Source: Actinotalea lenta (lineage in GTDB: Bacteria; Actinomycetota; Actinomycetes; Actinomycetales; Cellulomonadaceae). From it: a DNA stretch of 64,000 bases. Position 1 is the stretch's first letter, and each line of letters begins with the position of its first letter. This document shows positions 42,838-52,412 of the stretch, piece after piece. The notes beneath the pieces were generated by a model that searched no databases, was not told the DNA's origin, and worked only from the letters and a program-made list of their open reading frames with translations. Both the position numbers and the translations under genes were made by a program. The stretch lies in NCBI RefSeq assembly GCF_030586465.1, contig NZ_JAUQYP010000001.1:2088981-2152980 (forward strand). Reading direction: 5' to 3'.

Positions 42838-44661
42838 GTGACCCAGGAACGCACCCACACCCTGCCGGGTGGGCGGATGCGGCGCGGCGCCCTGCTGCTG
42901 TGGCGCGGGGCCGCCGCGCACCCCCGCACGTACGTGCTGGCCGTGCTGACCTCGGCGCTGTTCGGTGGCATGACCGTGGCGGTCAGCCAGGTGCTCGGAG
43001 CGGTGACCGACCGCGTGGTCGTACCGGCGATCTCGGGCGACATCGAGGCGGGGGCCTCGCTGTGGCTCGCCGGGCTGGTCGTGCTCGCCGTCGCCGTCGC
43101 CCTGGCCCTCGGGGTCGCGGGACGGCGGATCTTCGCCGGGATCGGCTACGCGGACATCGGTGCGGACCACCGGCACGGGGTCACCCGGCAGTACCTCAGA
43201 CTGCCGATGTCCTGGCACCGCCGGCACCCGACAGGGCAGCTCCTCGCGAACGCGAGCAGCGACGTCGAGGCCGCCACGGGTGTGTTCAACCCCCTCCCGT
43301 TCGCGCTCGGCGTCGTCGTGATGATCCTCGTCGCGACGGTGGCGCTGCTGCGCACCGACGTCTGGCTCGCGCTGACTGCCCTGGCGGTGCTTCCGCTGGC
43401 CGTGCTGGCGAACCTCGTCTACCAGCGGCGCATGTCGCCTGTGGCGACCCGGGCCCAGCAGCTGCGCGCGGAGGTCGCCGACGTCGCGCACGAGAGCTTC
43501 GACGCGGCGCTCCTGGTGAAGTCCCTGGGCACCGCGGACGCCGAGGAGGCGCGGTTCGCCTCCGTCGCGACCGACCTGCGGGACGCCAACGTCCGGGTCG
43601 GCCAGGTGCGCGCGGTCTTCGACCCGGTGATCGAGCTGCTCCCCAGCGCGGGAACGCTGGCGGTGCTCCTGGTCGGGGCGGCGCGGCTGAGCACCGGTGC
43701 TGTGCAGACGGGTGACGTGGTCGCTGCCGCGTACCTGCTCACGTTGATGGCGGTCCCGGTGCGCGCCTTCGGGTGGGTCCTGGGGGAGCTGCCCCGCGCG
43801 CTCGTGGGGCATGACCGGATCGCCCGGGTCCTGGACGCCCGCGCCGAGCAGGTGCCCGGCACCGTGGAGCTGCCACGGCGGTCCCGAGGCCTGCGGGTGC
43901 AGGTGCGCGGCGTCGACGTGGTCGTGCACGACGCGTCCGGTCCGCACCGGCTGCTGCGCGGCGTCGACCTCGACCTCCCGGCCGGGCGCGTGGTCGCGCT
44001 GGTGGGGCCGACCGGCTCGGGCAAGACCACGCTGGCGGGCCTGCTGTGCCGGTTGCAGGACCCGAGTGCGGGTCGCGTGGAGCTGGACGGGACGGACCTC
44101 GTGCACGTCCGCCCCACGGACCTGACGGGCCAGGTCGCTCTCGTGTCGCAGTCCACGTTCGTGTTCGAGGACACCGTGCGCGCCAACGTCACGCTCGCGG
44201 ACGACGGCGAGCCCGGAGCCCCGGATGACGAGGCCGTGTGGGAGGCGCTCAGGCTCGCGCAGGTCGACGAGGTGGTCCGCGCCCTGCCGGGCGGCCTGGA
44301 GGCCATGCTCGGTGAGCGCGGCGCCAACCTGTCCGGTGGTCAGCGGCAGCGGCTGGCCATCGCCCGGGCCGTGGTGCGACGACCCCGGCTCCTGATCCTG
44401 GACGACGCCACGTCCGCCGTCGACCCGCAGGTCGAGCGCCGCATCCTCGCCGGGTTGCGGCAACGCGACCAGGACGGGCCCACGGTGCTCATGGTCGCCT
44501 ACCGGATGTCCTCGGTGGTGCTCGCGGACCAGGTGGTGCACCTGGACGGCGGCCGGGTGGTGGACCGCGGGACGCACGCCGAGCTGCTGGCCCGCGATCC
44601 CGGGTACCGCGAGCTGGCCACCGCCTACGAGGCCGACAGCGCCAGGAGGGCCGGCCGATGA
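42838..44661 (+). CDS. ABC exporter subunit with degenerate ATP site
   Basis: A 607-residue half-transporter: six membrane helices (about 25-310) and a nucleotide-binding domain. Walker A is G-P-T-G-S-G-K396-T-T and the signature L-S-G-G-Q-R-Q-R is intact. After Walker B the catalytic Glu is replaced by Asp (L-D522-D523-A-T-S), and the switch His by Tyr555 (V-A-Y-R-M-S). Its Walker site is therefore weak, while its good signature serves the partner, the pattern of heterodimeric exporters of lipids, peptides or drugs. Substrate unknown. The stop overlaps the partner gene (ATGA). Confidence 0.92.
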   Translation: MTQERTHTLPGGRMRRGALLLWRGAAAHPRTYVLAVLTSALFGGMTVAVSQVLGAVTDRVVVPAISGDIEAGASLWLAGLVVLAVAVALALGVAGRRIFAGIGYADIGADHRHGVTRQYLRLPMSWHRRHPTGQLLANASSDVEAATGVFNPLPFALGVVVMILVATVALLRTDVWLALTALAVLPLAVLANLVYQRRMSPVATRAQQLRAEVADVAHESFDAALLVKSLGTADAEEARFASVATDLRDANVRVGQVRAVFDPVIELLPSAGTLAVLLVGAARLSTGAVQTGDVVAAAYLLTLMAVPVRAFGWVLGELPRALVGHDRIARVLDARAEQVPGTVELPRRSRGLRVQVRGVDVVVHDASGPHRLLRGVDLDLPAGRVVALVGPTGSGKTTLAGLLCRLQDPSAGRVELDGTDLVHVRPTDLTGQVALVSQSTFVFEDTVRANVTLADDGEPGAPDDEAVWEALRLAQVDEVVRALPGGLEAMLGERGANLSGGQRQRLAIARAVVRRPRLLILDDATSAVDPQVERRILAGLRQRDQDGPTVLMVAYRMSSVVLADQVVHLDGGRVVDRGTHAELLARDPGYRELATAYEADSARRAGR

Positions 44662-46436
44662 GCGTGCGGCTGGACGCGCAGGACAGGCGCGGCGCGCTGC
44701 TCGTCCTGCGGCGCGGTCTCCAGGTCTCGCCGGAGCTCGTGCAGGGCGGAGTGGTCACGCTGCTGCTGGCCGTGGCGGCCGCGGCCGGGCGGGTCGTGGT
44801 GCCGCTCGCGGTCCAGCAGACGGTGGACACCGTGATCCTGGCCACGGGGGCGGTCCCGGGGGACCGGCTGGGCCTGCTGGTAGGTGCAGCAGCGGTCGGC
44901 CTGGTCGTCACCGGGGTCTGCACGGCCCTGGTCAACGTGCGGCTGTTCCGGTCCAGCGAGGCGGGCCTGGCACGGCTCCGGGTGACCGCCTTCCGGCGCG
45001 TGCACGACCTGTCCGCGCTCACCCAGGGCACCGAACGGCGAGGCAGCCTCGTGTCCCGGGTGACCACGGACGTCGACACCATCTCCCAGTTCGTGCAGTG
45101 GGGTGGGATCCAGCTGCTCGTGTCGGTGCTCCAGCTGCTCGCTGCGACCGTGCTGATGGCCGTCTGGTCGTGGCAGCTGACGGTGCTGGTCTGGGTGGCG
45201 TTCCTGCCGCTCCTGCTCGTGGTGCGTCCCGCGCAGCGGCGGGTCTCGGCCGCCTACGCCCGGGTGCGGCTGGCGATGGGTGCGATGCTCGGGGCGATCT
45301 CCGAGGCCGTCGTCGGGGCGGAGACGGTGCGGGCCTACGGCGTGGCGGGACGTACGCAGCGGCGCATCGACGCCTCGATCCGGCACACACGCGACGCGCA
45401 GGTCGGCGCGCAGACGCGGGTGGCCACGGTGTTCTCGGCCGGGGTCCTGGTGGCCAACGCGGTGCTGGCAGTGGTCGTGGTGGCGGGGACGCTGCTGGGC
45501 GTGGCCGGCTCGCTCACGGCGGGCCGGCTGCTGGGCTTCCTGTTCCTGGTCCAGCTGTTCACCGGACCCGTGCAGATGGCGACCGAGATCCTCAACGAGC
45601 TGCAGAACGCCCTCGCGGGTTGGCGCCGCGTGCTCGGGGTCATCGACACCGAGGTGGACGTGGCCGACCCGGAGCACGGCGGGCGCGCCAGCGTGCGGGG
45701 CGCGGCCCGAGTCGACCTCGAGGGTGTGGAGTTCGCGTACCCGGACGGGCCGACCGTGCTGCACGACGTGTCGCTGCACGTGCCCGCGACGTCGCGGGTC
45801 GCCGTGGTGGGGGCCACCGGCTCGGGCAAGACCACGATGGCCAAGCTCGTCGCTCGCCTGGTGGATCCCGCGCGCGGCCGGGTGCTGCTGGACGGCGTGG
45901 ATCTGCGTGACCTCAGCCTTGCCACGCTCCGCGAGCGCGTGGTCCTCGTGCCGCAGGAGGGGTTCCTGTTCGACGGGACGGTGGCAGAGAACGTGCTCTA
46001 CGGCGCGCGGGGCGGTGCGGTGGCCGACGTCGCCGCGGTCTTCGCCGAGCTCGGCCTGGCCGACTGGCTCGCATCGATGCCTGACGGGCTTCAGACCCAG
46101 GTCGGTCAGCGAGGAGAGCGGCTCTCGGCGGGGGAGCGCCAGCTCGTCTCGCTCGCGCGCGCCCACCTGGCCGGCGCGGACCTGCTCGTCCTCGACGAGG
46201 CGACCAGCGCCGTGGACCCGGCCACCGAGGTCCGGATCGCCGTCGCCCTCGAGGAGCTCACCGCCGGACGGACCACCCTGACCATCGCCCACCGCCTCTC
46301 CACCGCTGAGGCCGCCGACCTCGTCGTCGTGGTCGCCGACGGCCGCGTCGTGCAGGTGGGTCCGCACCACGAGCTGCTCGCCCAGGACGGCCCCTACGCC
46401 GCGATGCACGACGCCTGGCTCGCCCAGACCCGCTGA
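44658..46436 (+). CDS. ABC exporter subunit with active ATP site
   Basis: A 592-residue half-transporter, partner of the preceding gene. Membrane helices span about 30-300. The nucleotide-binding domain has Walker A G-A-T-G-S-G-K-T-T-M, Walker B L-L-V-L-D-E-A-T-S with catalytic Glu, and switch His in I-A-H-R-L-S-T. The signature reads L-S-A-G-E-R-Q, a deviation from L-S-G-G-Q. The complete site thus forms from its own Walker motifs and the partner's signature. ATG 44658 overlaps the partner stop by 4 nt, ensuring 1:1 synthesis. Confidence 0.92.
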   Translation: MSVRLDAQDRRGALLVLRRGLQVSPELVQGGVVTLLLAVAAAAGRVVVPLAVQQTVDTVILATGAVPGDRLGLLVGAAAVGLVVTGVCTALVNVRLFRSSEAGLARLRVTAFRRVHDLSALTQGTERRGSLVSRVTTDVDTISQFVQWGGIQLLVSVLQLLAATVLMAVWSWQLTVLVWVAFLPLLLVVRPAQRRVSAAYARVRLAMGAMLGAISEAVVGAETVRAYGVAGRTQRRIDASIRHTRDAQVGAQTRVATVFSAGVLVANAVLAVVVVAGTLLGVAGSLTAGRLLGFLFLVQLFTGPVQMATEILNELQNALAGWRRVLGVIDTEVDVADPEHGGRASVRGAARVDLEGVEFAYPDGPTVLHDVSLHVPATSRVAVVGATGSGKTTMAKLVARLVDPARGRVLLDGVDLRDLSLATLRERVVLVPQEGFLFDGTVAENVLYGARGGAVADVAAVFAELGLADWLASMPDGLQTQVGQRGERLSAGERQLVSLARAHLAGADLLVLDEATSAVDPATEVRIAVALEELTAGRTTLTIAHRLSTAEAADLVVVVADGRVVQVGPHHELLAQDGPYAAMHDAWLAQTR

Positions 46437-46493
46437 GCCGGTGCCCCCCGCGACCCGAACACGACCTGAGCCTCGTCCGGCGTCGTAGCCGCG

Positions 46494-46952
46494 TCAGGCG
46501 GCCAGGGCGGCGCCGAGCGTCCCGAGCAGCTGCTCGGTTCCCTCGCGGCGCAGGCCCGGTTCCTCGTGGCCGTCGTAGAAGGCGCCGTGCTCGGTGAAGA
46601 CCAGGCGGGTGCCGGAGCCCTCGTCGTGCAGCTCGATCGTGGTCAGCGACGTGGAGAGCTTCACGCCGGCCACGTACAGGTCGTACGCGTAGACGATCCG
46701 CGAGCGCTCGACGATCTCGAAGTAGCGGGACTCGAAGCGGTGGCTCGTCCCGTCGAGCACGGCCTCGCTCACTTCGCGCCCGCCGACCCGGAAGTCCACG
46801 GTGCGCTCGGTGGTCGCCGCGTCGGGTGCACCGAACCAGGCGGCCTTGGCCTCGGGGTCCGCGAACGCTGCCCAGACCCGGGCGACGGCTGCCGGGTAGC
46901 TCCGCTCGAGGACGAAGGTGTCGTGACGGACGGAGTGGGTGGGTGCGGTCAT
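46494..46952 (-). CDS. SRPBCC/AHSA1-domain protein
   Basis: A 152-residue START-like (Bet v 1 fold) protein of the AHSA1/CalC group. It opens [18 protein letters not shown] and [10 protein letters not shown] and ends [14 protein letters not shown]...G-T-E-Q-L-L. These proteins bind hydrophobic ligands in a deep cavity. The ATG start overlaps the stop of the ArsR-type regulator by 4 nt, so the pair is made together. ArsR-SRPBCC pairs are frequent in actinobacteria, with ligands mostly unknown. Confidence 0.87.
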   Translation of the reverse strand: MTAPTHSVRHDTFVLERSYPAAVARVWAAFADPEAKAAWFGAPDAATTERTVDFRVGGREVSEAVLDGTSHRFESRYFEIVERSRIVYAYDLYVAGVKLSTSLTTIELHDEGSGTRLVFTEHGAFYDGHEEPGLRREGTEQLLGTLGAALAA

Positions 46953-47368
46953 GGCTGGGTCCTCTCGTCGGTCCGGCGCGGAGGCGCGGCGGGTTCGGGT
47001 GGGGTGGGTTCGGGTCGGGCGGGTTCAGGTGCGGTGGGTCCGGGATCGGTGGCGGCGAGCCAGTCGCCCAGGCGGTCGAGGCGGCGTTCGGCTTCCAGTC
47101 GTCGGTCCGTGATCCAGCGCTCGGCCAGGTCCATGCCGCCACCGCCGAGTCGGCACACCCGGGTACGCCCGCGCTTGCGGGAGCGGACCATCCCACTGCG
47201 CTCCAGGACGGCAAGGTGCTGGGTCACGGTAGGAAGCGCCATGCCCAGCGGTGCCGCGAGCTCGCTGACCGAGGCGGGCCCACGGGTCAACTGGTCGACT
47301 ATCGCGCGGCGCGACGGGTCGGCCAGCGCGTGGAAGGCCAGGTCCAGGGGGCTCGAATGCTTAGGCAC
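46949..47368 (-). CDS. ArsR-family transcriptional regulator
   Basis: A 139-residue winged-helix repressor. [18 protein letters not shown] starts the DNA-binding domain and [20 protein letters not shown] is the recognition helix. No metal-binding cysteine cluster is seen, so the signal is probably a small molecule or protein. A Pro/Glu-rich tail follows about residue 110. GTG 47368 lies inside a perfect palindrome (47361-47376) behind a TTGACA promoter, so it most likely represses itself and the coupled SRPBCC gene. Confidence 0.88.
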   Translation of the reverse strand: MPKHSSPLDLAFHALADPSRRAIVDQLTRGPASVSELAAPLGMALPTVTQHLAVLERSGMVRSRKRGRTRVCRLGGGGMDLAERWITDRRLEAERRLDRLGDWLAATDPGPTAPEPARPEPTPPEPAAPPRRTDERTQP

Positions 47369-47376
47369 ATGCCTAA
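47361..47376. promoter_or_regulatory. Palindromic operator over the ArsR-gene start
   Basis: TTAGGCACATGCCTAA, with perfect 7-bp arms (TTAGGCA/TGCCTAA) and a 2-bp centre. It covers the GTG start and probable transcription start and touches the -10 region, an ideal place for autorepression. Confidence 0.75.
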
Positions 47377-47403
47377 ATATTGACTCGTTCCGTCCCGTGT
47401 CAA
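47375..47403 (-). promoter_or_regulatory. Promoter of the ArsR-SRPBCC operon
   Basis: On the minus strand: consensus TTGACA (47403-47398), a 17-nt spacer, then ATATTT (47380-47375), which ends 6 nt before GTG 47368, giving a leaderless message. It is the most consensus-like promoter in the window and lies in its most AT-rich patch. Confidence 0.65.
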
Positions 47404-47435
47404 CCCCAGCGACCTCGTGGCGGCGCCCTGCGTGG

Positions 47436-47441
47436 CAGGAT
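47436..47441 (+). promoter_or_regulatory. -10 hexamer CAGGAT, leaderless hisI-trp operon
   Basis: CAGGAT ends 6 nt before GTG 47448. No Shine-Dalgarno is present. Confidence 0.5.
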
Positions 47442-47447
47442 CGTCCG

Positions 47448-47801
47448 GTGACTCTCGACCCCTCCGTGGCCACCCGCCTCAAGCGCGACGACGCCGGCTT
47501 GGTCTGCGCCGTGGTGCAGCAGCACGACTCCGGCGAGGTCCTCATGGTCGGCTGGATGGACGACGAGGCGCTGCACCGCACCCTGACGACCGGCCGCGTG
47601 ACCTTCTGGAGCCGGTCGCGGCAGGAGTACTGGCGCAAGGGCGACACCTCTGGGCACGTCCAGCACGTGAAGTCGGTCCAGCTGGACTGCGACGGCGACG
47701 CCGTGCTCGTCGAGGTGGACCAGGTGGGCGCCGCGTGCCACACGGGCGCCCGGACCTGCTTCGACGCCGGTGGTGACCTCGGCGCGGTGGTCGGACCATG
47801 A
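47448..47801 (+). CDS. hisI: Phosphoribosyl-AMP cyclohydrolase HisI
   Basis: A 117-residue zinc hydrolase opening the adenine ring of phosphoribosyl-AMP, the third histidine step. Signatures: [33 protein letters not shown] and D-C-D-G-D...[11 protein letters not shown] with the metal-binding Asp and Cys residues. It is the stand-alone form, not fused to HisE. GTG 47448 is leaderless, and the stop overlaps trpE (ATGA), tying histidine and tryptophan synthesis to one transcript. Confidence 0.95.
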   Translation: MTLDPSVATRLKRDDAGLVCAVVQQHDSGEVLMVGWMDDEALHRTLTTGRVTFWSRSRQEYWRKGDTSGHVQHVKSVQLDCDGDAVLVEVDQVGAACHTGARTCFDAGGDLGAVVGP

Positions 47802-49339
47802 CGCCCGCGGTCCCGCGGCCCCTTCCCTGGGGCGCGACCTGGCCGTCGCTGCCCGAGTTCCGCGAGCTGGCCACCGACCGCCGCGTCGTCCCGGTGGTCC
47901 GTCGGCTGCTGGCCGACGAGGTCACGCCCGTCGGGCTGTACCGCACGCTCGCACAGGGCCGGCCCGGCACGTTCATCCTCGAGTCCGCCGAGGTCGACGG
48001 CACGTGGGCACGGTGGTCGTTCGTCGGCGTCGCCTCGCGCGCCACGCTCTCGGTCGCCGACGGGCGCCCGCACTGGTCAGGCGACGTCCCGGTGGGAGTG
48101 CCACGCGACGGGGACGTGCTCGACGTCCTGGCCGGCACGCTCGAGGCGCTGCGCACGCCCGCCCTGGCCGGCCTGCCCCCGCTGACCGGCGGCCTGGTGG
48201 GCACGCTCGGCTGGGACATCGTGCGGCACTGGGAGCCCACCCTGCCCGCCACGGCACCGGACGAGCTCGGCGTGCCCGAGCTGGTGCTGTGCCTGGCCGG
48301 CGACCTCGCGGCCGTGGACCATGTGGACGGATCCGTGTGGCTGATCGCCAACGCGATCAACGCGGACGCCACCGACGAGCGTGTCGACCAGGCATGGGCC
48401 GACGCCGTCCGCCGGCTGGACGCCATGCAGGACGGCCTGTCCCGGCACGAGGCCGCCGTCCCGGGCGTGGTCGTCGACGTCCCCGAGCCCGAGCTGGAGT
48501 TCCGGTCGACCCGCGAGGAGTACGAGGCGTCGGTCCGCGCGGGCAAGGTGGCGATCCGCGACGGCGAGGTGTTCCAGGTCGTGCTGTCCCAGCGTGTGGA
48601 CCTGGACTGCCCGGCCGACCCCCTGGACGTCTACCGCGTGCTGCGCACCCTCAACCCCAGCCCCTACATGTACTACCTGCACCTGTCCGACCCCGACGGC
48701 CGGGACCTCGCCGTCGTGGGCTCGAGCCCCGAGACGCTGGTCCGTGTCGAGGACGGCCGGGTGCTGACCTACCCGATTGCCGGGTCGCGGCCCCGGGGCG
48801 CGGGACCGGAGCAGGACGCGGAGCTCGCGGAGGAGCTGCTCGCGGACCCCAAGGAGCGCGCCGAGCACGTGATGCTCGTCGACCTGTCGCGCAACGACCT
48901 GGTCAAGGTGTGCGAGCCGACGTCCGTGGAGGTGGTCGAGTTCATGGCGGTGCGGCGGTTCAGCCACATCATGCACCTGTGCTCGACCGTGGTCGGCCGG
49001 CTACGGCCAGACGCGACAGCGCTCGACGCGCTCGAGGCGACCTTCCCGGCCGGCACGCTCTCCGGCGCGCCCAAACCGCGCGCGATCGCGCTGATCGACG
49101 AGCTCGAACCTGCGCGCCGCGGGATCTACGGTGGGACGGTCGGGTACTTCGACTTCGCCGGGGACATGGACATGGCCATCGCGATCCGCACCGCGATGAT
49201 CCGCGACGGGCGAGCGAGCGTGCAGGCCGGAGCGGGCATCGTCGCGGACTCCGTGCCCGCCGCCGAGTGGGCCGAGGCCCGCAACAAGGCGGCGGCCGCG
49301 GTCCGCGCCGTGCAGCTCGCCGCGCGGTTGAGCCCGTGA
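47798..49339 (+). CDS. trpE: Anthranilate synthase component I TrpE
   Basis: A 513-residue chorismate-using enzyme giving anthranilate with a glutaminase partner (TrpG, not in the window). The N-terminal feedback region contains T-F-I-L-E-S-A-E, resembling the L-L-E-S tryptophan-binding motif. The catalytic part has [45 protein letters not shown] and Y-G-G-T-V-G-Y-F. Its start overlaps hisI, leaving no room for a trp leader peptide or attenuator; control may rest on feedback inhibition. Confidence 0.96.
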   Translation: MTPAVPRPLPWGATWPSLPEFRELATDRRVVPVVRRLLADEVTPVGLYRTLAQGRPGTFILESAEVDGTWARWSFVGVASRATLSVADGRPHWSGDVPVGVPRDGDVLDVLAGTLEALRTPALAGLPPLTGGLVGTLGWDIVRHWEPTLPATAPDELGVPELVLCLAGDLAAVDHVDGSVWLIANAINADATDERVDQAWADAVRRLDAMQDGLSRHEAAVPGVVVDVPEPELEFRSTREEYEASVRAGKVAIRDGEVFQVVLSQRVDLDCPADPLDVYRVLRTLNPSPYMYYLHLSDPDGRDLAVVGSSPETLVRVEDGRVLTYPIAGSRPRGAGPEQDAELAEELLADPKERAEHVMLVDLSRNDLVKVCEPTSVEVVEFMAVRRFSHIMHLCSTVVGRLRPDATALDALEATFPAGTLSGAPKPRAIALIDELEPARRGIYGGTVGYFDFAGDMDMAIAIRTAMIRDGRASVQAGAGIVADSVPAAEWAEARNKAAAAVRAVQLAARLSP

Positions 49340-49911
49340 GCCGCCGCACCAGCGTCCTGGCGCTGCTCGCAGTCGCCGTGGCGATCCTGGCCACGACGGC
49401 CCCGGCGTGGATGCGAGGCCGGACCTCCAGCGCCGTCGAAGCCGTGGTCCCCGTCGTGGCGGCCGGTGGGGAGGCGGCGCCCGGGGTCGCGGCCGGGGGC
49501 CTCGTGGTGGTGGCGGCCGCCCTCGCCCTGGCGCTCGCGCGACGCGCCGGTGTCGTGGTCGCGGCGGTGGTCGCCGGGCTCGCATCGGTGCTCGTGGTGG
49601 TCTCGGCCGTGTCCGCTCCGGCTCGCGCGCACACCGTGCTGTCCTCCGCGGCACGCGCCCAGGTGGGGGTCGGTCGGGTGGACGGGGTTGTGGTCACCGC
49701 CTGGCCGTGGGTCGCCGCCGCGCTGGGCGCGCTCGGTGTCGCACTCGCGGTCGTGGTCGTGGTGGTGTCCCGACGGTGGCGCGGCCCTTCGGCGCGGCAC
49801 GACTCCGGTGCGGTGGCGGGCAGCGCGGTCGCCGCACCCCCAGAGCCGGGCGGGACCGTCGACCCGGGCTCGGCCTGGGACGCCCTCAGCCGCGGAGAAG
49901 ACCCGACCTGA
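49336..49911 (+). CDS. Trp-operon-associated membrane protein (TIGR02234)
   Basis: A 191-residue membrane protein of the actinobacterial Trp region conserved family (TIGR02234). About four hydrophobic segments: residues 6-24, 35-65, 70-95 and 115-140. The usual family beginning of a short signal-like helix followed by W-M is present (A-P-A-W-M-R-G). Function unknown; constant association with trp genes suggests a role tied to tryptophan or its precursors at the membrane. GTG 49336 overlaps the trpE stop (GTGA). Confidence 0.85.
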   Translation: MSRRTSVLALLAVAVAILATTAPAWMRGRTSSAVEAVVPVVAAGGEAAPGVAAGGLVVVAAALALALARRAGVVVAAVVAGLASVLVVVSAVSAPARAHTVLSSAARAQVGVGRVDGVVVTAWPWVAAALGALGVALAVVVVVVSRRWRGPSARHDSGAVAGSAVAAPPEPGGTVDPGSAWDALSRGEDPT

Positions 49912-49917
49912 ACCGGC

Positions 49918-49923
49918 TATCCT
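49918..49923 (+). promoter_or_regulatory. -10 hexamer TATCCT before HGxxPAAW gene
   Basis: TATCCT lies 27 nt before ATG 49951. GGAGGA sits 4 nt before the start. Confidence 0.35.
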
Positions 49924-49950
49924 CGCCACACCCGAGGCAACGGAGGAACG

Positions 49951-50217
49951 ATGACCGAGACCAGCGGCGAACGCGCACACCTGCCGCCCAAGCCGCCGCA
50001 CGCGAACCACGGCAGCACGCCGGCCGCCTGGGTGACCGTGACCGTGGTGATGCTGGGCGGGCTGGTCGCGGCGCTCGCGGTCGCGTTCTCCCTCGTGTGG
50101 CTGTTCTGGGTCGGGCTGGGCGTGATCGTGCTCGGCGTCGTGGTCGGCAGGATTCTGCGGATGCTCGGTCTGGGGCAGCCTGCGAACCCGGTCGACGGCG
50201 CCGGCCCGGGGGCCTGA
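49951..50217 (+). CDS. HGxxPAAW-motif membrane protein
   Basis: An 88-residue protein with the actinobacterial motif N-H-G-S-T-P-A-A-W at residues 24-32, followed by two hydrophobic helices (about 33-50 and 52-68). The family is found next to trp genes and has no known function. The motif just before the first helix could bind a partner such as the TIGR02234 protein encoded upstream; that is inference. A good GGAGGA site precedes ATG 49951. A separate promoter (TACGAT) lies between it and trpC. Confidence 0.82.
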   Translation: MTETSGERAHLPPKPPHANHGSTPAAWVTVTVVMLGGLVAALAVAFSLVWLFWVGLGVIVLGVVVGRILRMLGLGQPANPVDGAGPGA

Positions 50218-50260
50218 GTCTCGCCGATCGGGCACGTCCGGGGTCCTACGCCGGGCCGCC

Positions 50261-50266
50261 TACGAT
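50261..50266 (+). promoter_or_regulatory. -10 hexamer TACGAT of trpCBA
   Basis: TACGAT lies 35 nt before ATG 50302, giving a leader of about 28 nt with GGGAGG. trpCBA may thus be transcribed independently of trpE. Confidence 0.45.
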
Positions 50267-50301
50267 GTCCACAGGTCGGCTGGAGCAGGGAGGTGAGCCG
50301 G

Positions 50302-51114
50302 ATGACGGTGCTCGACGAGATCGTGGCCGGGGTCCGCGCGGACCTGGCCCGGCGCGAGGAGGCGACGCCGCTGCCTGAGCTGAAGGTGCGCGCGGCTCGC
50401 GTACCGGAGGCGAAGGATGCGCTGTCCTGGCTGCACGACGACGCTGCCGTGGGGGTGATCGCCGAGGTCAAGCGCTCCAGCCCCAGCAAGGGGGCCCTCG
50501 CGCCCATCCTGGACCCGGCGGCGCTCGCGGCGCAGTACGCCGCGGGCGGCGCCTCGGCCATCTCCGTGCTGACCGAGGGGCGTCGGTTCGGCGGCTCCCT
50601 GGACGACCTGGACGCGGTACGCGCCGCGGTGGACGTCCCCGTGCTGCGCAAGGACTTCGTCGTCACGCCGTACCAGGTCTGGGAGTCCCGGGCCCACGGC
50701 GCGGACATCGTCCTGCTGATCGTGGCGGCGCTCGAGCAGACCGTGCTCACGTCGCTGGTGGAGCGGGTGCACTCGCTCGGCATGACGGCGCTGGTCGAGG
50801 TCCACGACGCCGAGGAGCTGTCCCGCGCCGTGGACGCCGGTGCTCGTTGCCTCGGGGTGAACGCCCGCAACCTCAAGACGCTCGAGGTGGACCGGACCAC
50901 GTTCGCGCGGCTCGCCCCGCTCGTCCCGCCCGGCATCGTGCGCGTGGCGGAGTCCGGCGTGCGGGGTCCGCACGACGTGATGGACCACGCGCGGTCGGGT
51001 GCCGATGCCGTGCTGGTCGGCGAGTCGTTGGTGACGGGCAAGGACCCCCGCATCGCCGTGGCGGACCTGGTGGCCGCCGGGGCGCACCCTTCGCTCCGTG
51101 CGGTGCGCCAGTGA
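50302..51114 (+). CDS. trpC: Indole-3-glycerol phosphate synthase TrpC
   Basis: A 270-residue TIM-barrel enzyme closing the indole ring from CdRP. Catalytic residues are visible: Glu and Lys in [13 protein letters not shown], Lys in V-L-R-K-D-F-V-V, Glu in A-L-V-E-V-H, Asn in G-V-N-A-R-N-L and Glu-Ser-Gly in V-A-E-S-G-V. It is monofunctional (not fused to TrpF). ATG 50302 is preferred to GTG 50293 because GGGAGG (50288-50293) would touch the latter. The stop overlaps trpB (GTGA). Confidence 0.96.
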   Translation: MTVLDEIVAGVRADLARREEATPLPELKVRAARVPEAKDALSWLHDDAAVGVIAEVKRSSPSKGALAPILDPAALAAQYAAGGASAISVLTEGRRFGGSLDDLDAVRAAVDVPVLRKDFVVTPYQVWESRAHGADIVLLIVAALEQTVLTSLVERVHSLGMTALVEVHDAEELSRAVDAGARCLGVNARNLKTLEVDRTTFARLAPLVPPGIVRVAESGVRGPHDVMDHARSGADAVLVGESLVTGKDPRIAVADLVAAGAHPSLRAVRQ

Positions 51115-52412
51115 CGGGGCACGTGCCGCCGCGCGGGGGTTCCGCCGCCTCCCAGGGACTGCACCGGGCGGTCGCCGCCCTGGGCGAGCGCGGCCCGCTC
51201 GCGGAGCAGATGGGGCCCTACTTCGGCGAGTTCGGCGGGCGGTTCGTGCCGGAGGCGCTCGTCGCCGCGCTGGACGAGCTGGACACGGCGTACCACAAGG
51301 CGTTGGCCGATCCGGCCTTCGGTGCGGAGCTCGAGCGCTTGCACCGCACCTACACCGGGCGCCCGAGCCCGCTGACGGAGGTGCCGCGCTTCGCCGAGCA
51401 CGTGGGCGGGCGGGCCCGTGTGTTCCTCAAGCGTGAGGACCTCAACCACACCGGGTCCCACAAGATCAACAACGTGCTGGGTCAGGCGCTGCTCGTCAAG
51501 CGGATGGGCAAGAAGCGCGTCATCGCGGAGACCGGTGCCGGACAGCACGGCGTCGCCACGGCGACGGCCGCGGCCCTGCTCGACCTGGACTGCACGGTGT
51601 ACATGGGCGAGGAGGACACCCGGCGTCAGGCCCTCAACGTCGCGCGCATGCGGCTGCTCGGGGCCGAGGTCGTGCCGGTGCGGATCGGTTCGCGCACTCT
51701 CAAGGACGCCATCAACGAGGCGCTGCGGGACTGGGTGGCCAACGTCGAGACGACGCACTACCTGCTCGGAACCGTCACCGGCCCGCACCCGTTCCCGGAG
51801 ATGGTGCGCGACTTCCACCGAGTGATCGGCGAGGAGGCGCGGGCCCAGCTCGCCGAGGAGACCGGGAGGCTCCCGGACGCCGTGGCGGCGTGTGTCGGTG
51901 GCGGGTCGAACGCGATGGGCATCTTCAACGCGTTCGTCGACGAGCCGGACGTGCGGCTGTTCGGGTTCGAAGCAGGCGGGGAGGGCATCGACAGCGGCCG
52001 GCACGCGTCCCGGTTCTCCGGCGGAGCGCCCGGTGTGCTGCACGGCGCACGGTCCTATCTGCTGCAGGACTCCGACGGCCAGACGCTGCCGACGCACTCG
52101 GTCTCCGCGGGCCTGGACTACCCGAGCGTCGGCCCGGCGCACGCCTGGCTGCACTCGCTGGGTCGGGCGACCTACCGCCCGGTGACGGACACCGAGGCGA
52201 TGGACGCCTTCGCCCTGCTGTGCCGGACCGAAGGCATCATCCCGGCCATCGAGTCGGCGCACGCGCTGGCCGGCGTCCTGGCACTGGGTCCTGAGCTGGA
52301 CTCGTGGGCCCTGGACCACGACCCCCTCATCCTGGTGAACCTGTCCGGCCGCGGCGACAAGGACGTGTCCACGGCGGCGCAGTGGTTCGGGCTGCTCGAG
52401 GAGGACGTGTGA
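51111..52412 (+). CDS. trpB: Tryptophan synthase beta subunit TrpB
   Basis: A 433-residue PLP enzyme condensing indole and serine. [15 protein letters not shown] is the TrpB1 start. The PLP lysine is K118 in [20 protein letters not shown] and the phosphate loop [10 protein letters not shown] follow. About 35 residues precede the conserved core, so the annotated GTG 51111 could be slightly early, though its GTGA overlap with trpC supports it. It is followed by trpA with a 4-nt overlap. Confidence 0.96.
   Translation: MTGHVPPRGGSAASQGLHRAVAALGERGPLAEQMGPYFGEFGGRFVPEALVAALDELDTAYHKALADPAFGAELERLHRTYTGRPSPLTEVPRFAEHVGGRARVFLKREDLNHTGSHKINNVLGQALLVKRMGKKRVIAETGAGQHGVATATAAALLDLDCTVYMGEEDTRRQALNVARMRLLGAEVVPVRIGSRTLKDAINEALRDWVANVETTHYLLGTVTGPHPFPEMVRDFHRVIGEEARAQLAEETGRLPDAVAACVGGGSNAMGIFNAFVDEPDVRLFGFEAGGEGIDSGRHASRFSGGAPGVLHGARSYLLQDSDGQTLPTHSVSAGLDYPSVGPAHAWLHSLGRATYRPVTDTEAMDAFALLCRTEGIIPAIESAHALAGVLALGPELDSWALDHDPLILVNLSGRGDKDVSTAAQWFGLLEEDV

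Noticed and set aside
47369-47447. A trp or his attenuator before hisI-trpE
   Set aside because: No run of Trp or His codons and no competing hairpins are present, and hisI appears leaderless.
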